Shown here in pieces: positions 62,045 to 64,000 of a DNA stretch of 64,000 nt (position 1 is the first letter of the stretch; each line of letters opens with the position of its first letter). Under the pieces are notes generated by a model. That model did no database searches, was not told the origin of the DNA, and saw only the letters and a program-made list of their open reading frames with translations. The position numbers and the translations under genes are program-made. Origin of the DNA: Aliivibrio finisterrensis_A (GTDB taxonomy: Bacteria > Pseudomonadota > Gammaproteobacteria > Enterobacterales > Vibrionaceae); NCBI RefSeq assembly GCF_004167675.1, contig NZ_SEZQ01000019.1. The stretch is one strand, 5' to 3'.

Positions 62045-62128
62045 CCTGAATCCTGAATCCTGAATCCTGAATCCTGAATCCTGAATCCTGAATCCTGAAT
62101 CCTGAATCCTGAATCCTGAATCCTGAAT
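62045..62128. repeat. Tandem heptamer (CCTGAAT) x12
   Basis: Twelve perfect copies of CCTGAAT, 84 bases, between the zur-cheX terminator and the cheX stop. With this unit number the locus is likely to vary in length between strains. The same heptamer occurs twice, separated by 6 bases, in the related terminator module behind leuD. Confidence 0.98.
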
Positions 62129-62166
62129 TTTATTTCTTGCTTTTGCTCTTATAGAAGCGAAGCGTT

Positions 62167-62194
62167 CTAGTCTCTAGTCTCTAGTCTCTAGTCT
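62167..62194. repeat. Tandem heptamer (CTAGTCT) x4
   Basis: Four perfect copies of CTAGTCT ending 3 bases before the cheX stop codon (TTA at 62198-62200). The preceding segment GAAGCGAAGCGTTCTAG resembles 37175-37196 behind apaH. Confidence 0.95.
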
Positions 62195-62197
62195 CTG

Positions 62198-62659
62198 TTA
62201 CTCAAAACAGATTTCAATAAACGCATTACCCCATTCTGAAGTAAATGGCATGATAATAATCGCACCATCGCATTTATGAGTAATCGTATGGCCCTTACCA
62301 GAAACAACCATAGGCGTTGCCATGCTAAATTCAAAACCACTTTCAGAAAGAATACGTTTTGCACCACCAGTAACCATATTGGTGATTTCACCTACCATAT
62401 CCGTCACTTCTTCATTGATGCTATTTGGACGCTCACCTAACATATTTTGCATAATTTGCAGAGCAAGCTGTTCATCAAAAGTAATCGACATTGAGCCCTT
62501 ACTTTGTGGAGCAACCATGCCTATTAAACCTGAAACATCACCACGAGCAATTTCATCTTTTTTAATACGAGGCTTTTGTGGTTTTAAATCCATTGAAGCC
62601 ATCGTTTTAAGTACATTCATCAGTGAAGCTAAGAATGGGTTTACAAATTCAGCGCGCAT
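62198..62659 (-). CDS. cheX: CheX-like chemotaxis phosphatase
   Basis: A 153-residue CheX-family protein. CheX dephosphorylates CheY-P in some bacteria; the catalytic E-x-x-N is E91-I-T-N94 (DMVGEITNMVTGGAK). The chain starts MRAEFVNPFLASLMNVLKTM. It is encoded 19 bases after zur on the same strand, so the two are probably one transcript although no functional link is known. It could also act on another response regulator; whether CheY is its partner is inferred. Confidence 0.85.
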   Translation of the reverse strand: MRAEFVNPFLASLMNVLKTMASMDLKPQKPRIKKDEIARGDVSGLIGMVAPQSKGSMSITFDEQLALQIMQNMLGERPNSINEEVTDMVGEITNMVTGGAKRILSESGFEFSMATPMVVSGKGHTITHKCDGAIIIMPFTSEWGNAFIEICFE

Positions 62660-62678
62660 GGTAGGTAATGTCCTTTAA

Positions 62679-63131
62679 TTAATTTTTATTATTGTTGTTA
62701 CTTAAGCAAGCTTTGCAAGTACCATGAGTTTCTACAATATGGTTTTCGACAGAAAAACCAATTTGTTCAGCATGCTTTGTTAGCTGCTCTGTTATTTTAA
62801 TATCATGGAACTCAACAACGTCATCGCAAGTACGACAGATAAATAGTTGTGAAAAATGAGCGTGTTCGCCAATAACACAACAAGAAATATAACTATTTAT
62901 TGATTCGACCTTATGAACAAAACCTTGAGTTACTAAAAAATCTAAAGCACGATAAATTGTTGGTGGTTTTGCCTGAGGTTCTATTTTCTTTAATTGCTCT
63001 AAAAGATCATAAGCACTAATTGCCCCCTGGTGAGAGACAATGAGCTCTAAAACTGTTAATCGCTGTGGTGTAAGTCTTACTCCACGTTGTTGGCACAATA
63101 GCTCAACTTTTTGTTTTTGCGTACGATTCAA
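62679..63131 (-). CDS. zur: Zinc uptake regulator Zur
   Basis: A Fur-family repressor, 150 residues: winged helix about 1-80 (VRLTPQRLTVLELIVSHQGAISAYDLL, KPPTIYRALDFL), structural zinc cysteines C99/C102 and C139/C142, and the sensory region SCCVIGEHAHFSQ. The match to Zur rather than Fur comes from the CxxC pair with SCCVIGEHAH and the location beside dusA. It ends in an unusual asparagine run (SNNNNKN). Confidence 0.9.
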   Translation of the reverse strand: MNRTQKQKVELLCQQRGVRLTPQRLTVLELIVSHQGAISAYDLLEQLKKIEPQAKPPTIYRALDFLVTQGFVHKVESINSYISCCVIGEHAHFSQLFICRTCDDVVEFHDIKITEQLTKHAEQIGFSVENHIVETHGTCKACLSNNNNKN

Positions 63132-63249
63132 GGATTATGTGTCTTATTTTCTGAACAGACCAGTGAGTTTATCATAAGTTATCGGTTATTTTAGTGACTA
63201 TTTTCCAGAATATCATTTTATTTATGAGCATTATTATAGTGGTAATAGG

Positions 63250-63280
63250 TTGGCTGTTTCTATTCTGATCATGTTAGAAT
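63250..63280 (+). promoter_or_regulatory. Possible dusA promoter
   Basis: TTGGCT (63250-63255) and TTAGAA/TAGAAT (63274-63280) at 18-19 bp spacing, about 30 bases before dusA. No clear Zur operator could be read in the gap between zur and dusA. Confidence 0.45.
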
Positions 63281-63310
63281 TGCGGCATTGATCACTGAAC
63301 GAATTTATTT

Positions 63311-64000
63311 ATGAGCTCTTACCCTCTACAACGTTTTTCCGTTGCCCCAATGCTTGATTGGACAGACCGTCACTGCCGTTATTTTCATCGTCAATTATCT
63401 GAGCATGCGCTTTTATATACAGAGATGGTGACGACTGGCGCTATCATTCATGGTAAAGGTGATTTTCTTGCATATAACGAAGAAGAGCATCCTGTAGCAT
63501 TACAACTCGGAGGCTCGAACGTCAAAGATTTAGTTCATTGTGCAAAATTAGCAGCAGAGCGTGGCTATGATGAAGTTAACCTTAATGTAGGTTGTCCATC
63601 AGATAGAGTTCAAAATGGTCGTTTTGGTGCTTGCTTAATGGCTGAGCCTGAGCATGTTGCTGAGTGCATTGCTGAAATGAAAGCGGTTGTTGATATTCCA
63701 GTAACAGTAAAAACACGTATTGGTATTGACGATCAAGACAGCTATGAGTTTTTAACTAAATTTGTTTCGACGGTTCATGAGAAGGGTGGTTGTGATCAAT
63801 TTACTATTCATGCTCGTAAAGCGTGGCTAAGTGGCTTAAGCCCGAAAGAAAACCGTGAAATCCCACCACTTGATTACCCTCGTGCGTACCAAATCAAAAA
63901 AGATTTTCCTCAATTAGTTATCGCGGTAAATGGTGGCATTAAAACGCTAGCTGAAGCAAAAGAGCATTTAGAACATCTTGATGGCGTTATGATTGGTCGT
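63311..64000 (+). CDS. dusA: tRNA-dihydrouridine synthase A, N-terminal part
   Basis: The first 230 residues of DusA, an FMN-dependent enzyme that reduces U20 and U20a in the tRNA D-loop. FMN-barrel start FSVAPMLDWTDRHCRYFHRQ; the catalytic cysteine is C95 in NVGCPSDRVQNGRFGACLM; TIHARKAWLSGLSPKENREIPPL is DusA-specific. The gene runs off the window end. In E. coli dusA is also near zur. Confidence 0.96.
   Translation, partial: MSSYPLQRFSVAPMLDWTDRHCRYFHRQLSEHALLYTEMVTTGAIIHGKGDFLAYNEEEHPVALQLGGSNVKDLVHCAKLAAERGYDEVNLNVGCPSDRVQNGRFGACLMAEPEHVAECIAEMKAVVDIPVTVKTRIGIDDQDSYEFLTKFVSTVHEKGGCDQFTIHARKAWLSGLSPKENREIPPLDYPRAYQIKKDFPQLVIAVNGGIKTLAEAKEHLEHLDGVMIGR

Noticed and set aside
62045..62194. 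CRISPR array
   Set aside because: The units are 7 bases with no spacers; they are simple tandem repeats, and no cas genes are near.

Overview
The window reads as a 64 kb stretch of chromosome I of a marine gammaproteobacterium of the family Vibrionaceae, most likely the Aliivibrio (fischeri) group. I base this on the look of the proteins (near-identical S10/spc/alpha ribosomal proteins, RapA and Mpl of enteric/vibrio type), the AT-rich intergenic DNA, and vibrio-type gene order (rplU-rpmA-obgE, argR/mdh, lptD-surA-pdxA-rsmA-apaH, zur next to dusA). This is recognition without a database search.

Layout. 1-134 is the 3' end of an EF-Tu gene with its terminator. 244-14260 is the whole S10-spc-alpha ribosomal protein supercluster: a long L4-type leader, rpsJ to rpsQ, a terminator plus a fresh promoter, rplN to rpmJ with secY, then an S4-type translational control leader and rpsM-rpsK-rpsD-rpoA-rplQ, closed by a strong terminator. 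14397-17565 holds fbp (minus strand), then mpl-ubiX. 17629-21200 is a TPP-riboswitch-controlled thiamine ABC importer (thiBPQ). 21384-25093 is rapA-rluA. 25240-29516 (minus) is a TAXI-type TRAP transporter with a UspA protein. 29861-31581 is the divergent argR/mdh pair. 31673-34975 is ispB (minus) facing rplU-rpmA-obgE. 35106-36863 is yjjP-yjjB-folA. 37196-43664 (minus) is lptD-surA-pdxA-rsmA-apaH, lacking the apaG gene often found between the last two. 43955-45597 is djlA and a DUF547 gene. 45724-50728 (minus) is leuABCD with an attenuator and a 20-residue leader peptide. 50915-55335 is an RND efflux pair. 55358-60032 has a DUF481 outer-membrane protein (minus), dnaB, alr and an Omp85-like barrel that starts with TTG. 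60270-61922 is pgi. 62198-63131 (minus) is zur-cheX. The window ends inside dusA.

Nearly all genes are core housekeeping genes, and I see no phage, CRISPR array, insertion-sequence transposase or rRNA/tRNA gene. The unusual material lies between genes: three different palindromic or MITE-like elements (25094-25190, 33565-33645, 36948-37129); a repeat fragment that supplies the last two codons and the stop of fbp; a recurring terminator module followed by a heptamer that appears twice behind leuD and twelve times in tandem behind cheX; and a second heptamer array touching the cheX stop codon. Well-supported regulatory RNAs are the TPP riboswitch with a visible Shine-Dalgarno sequestering arm, the leu attenuator, and the S10 and alpha operon leaders. 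No clearly new multi-gene system is present.
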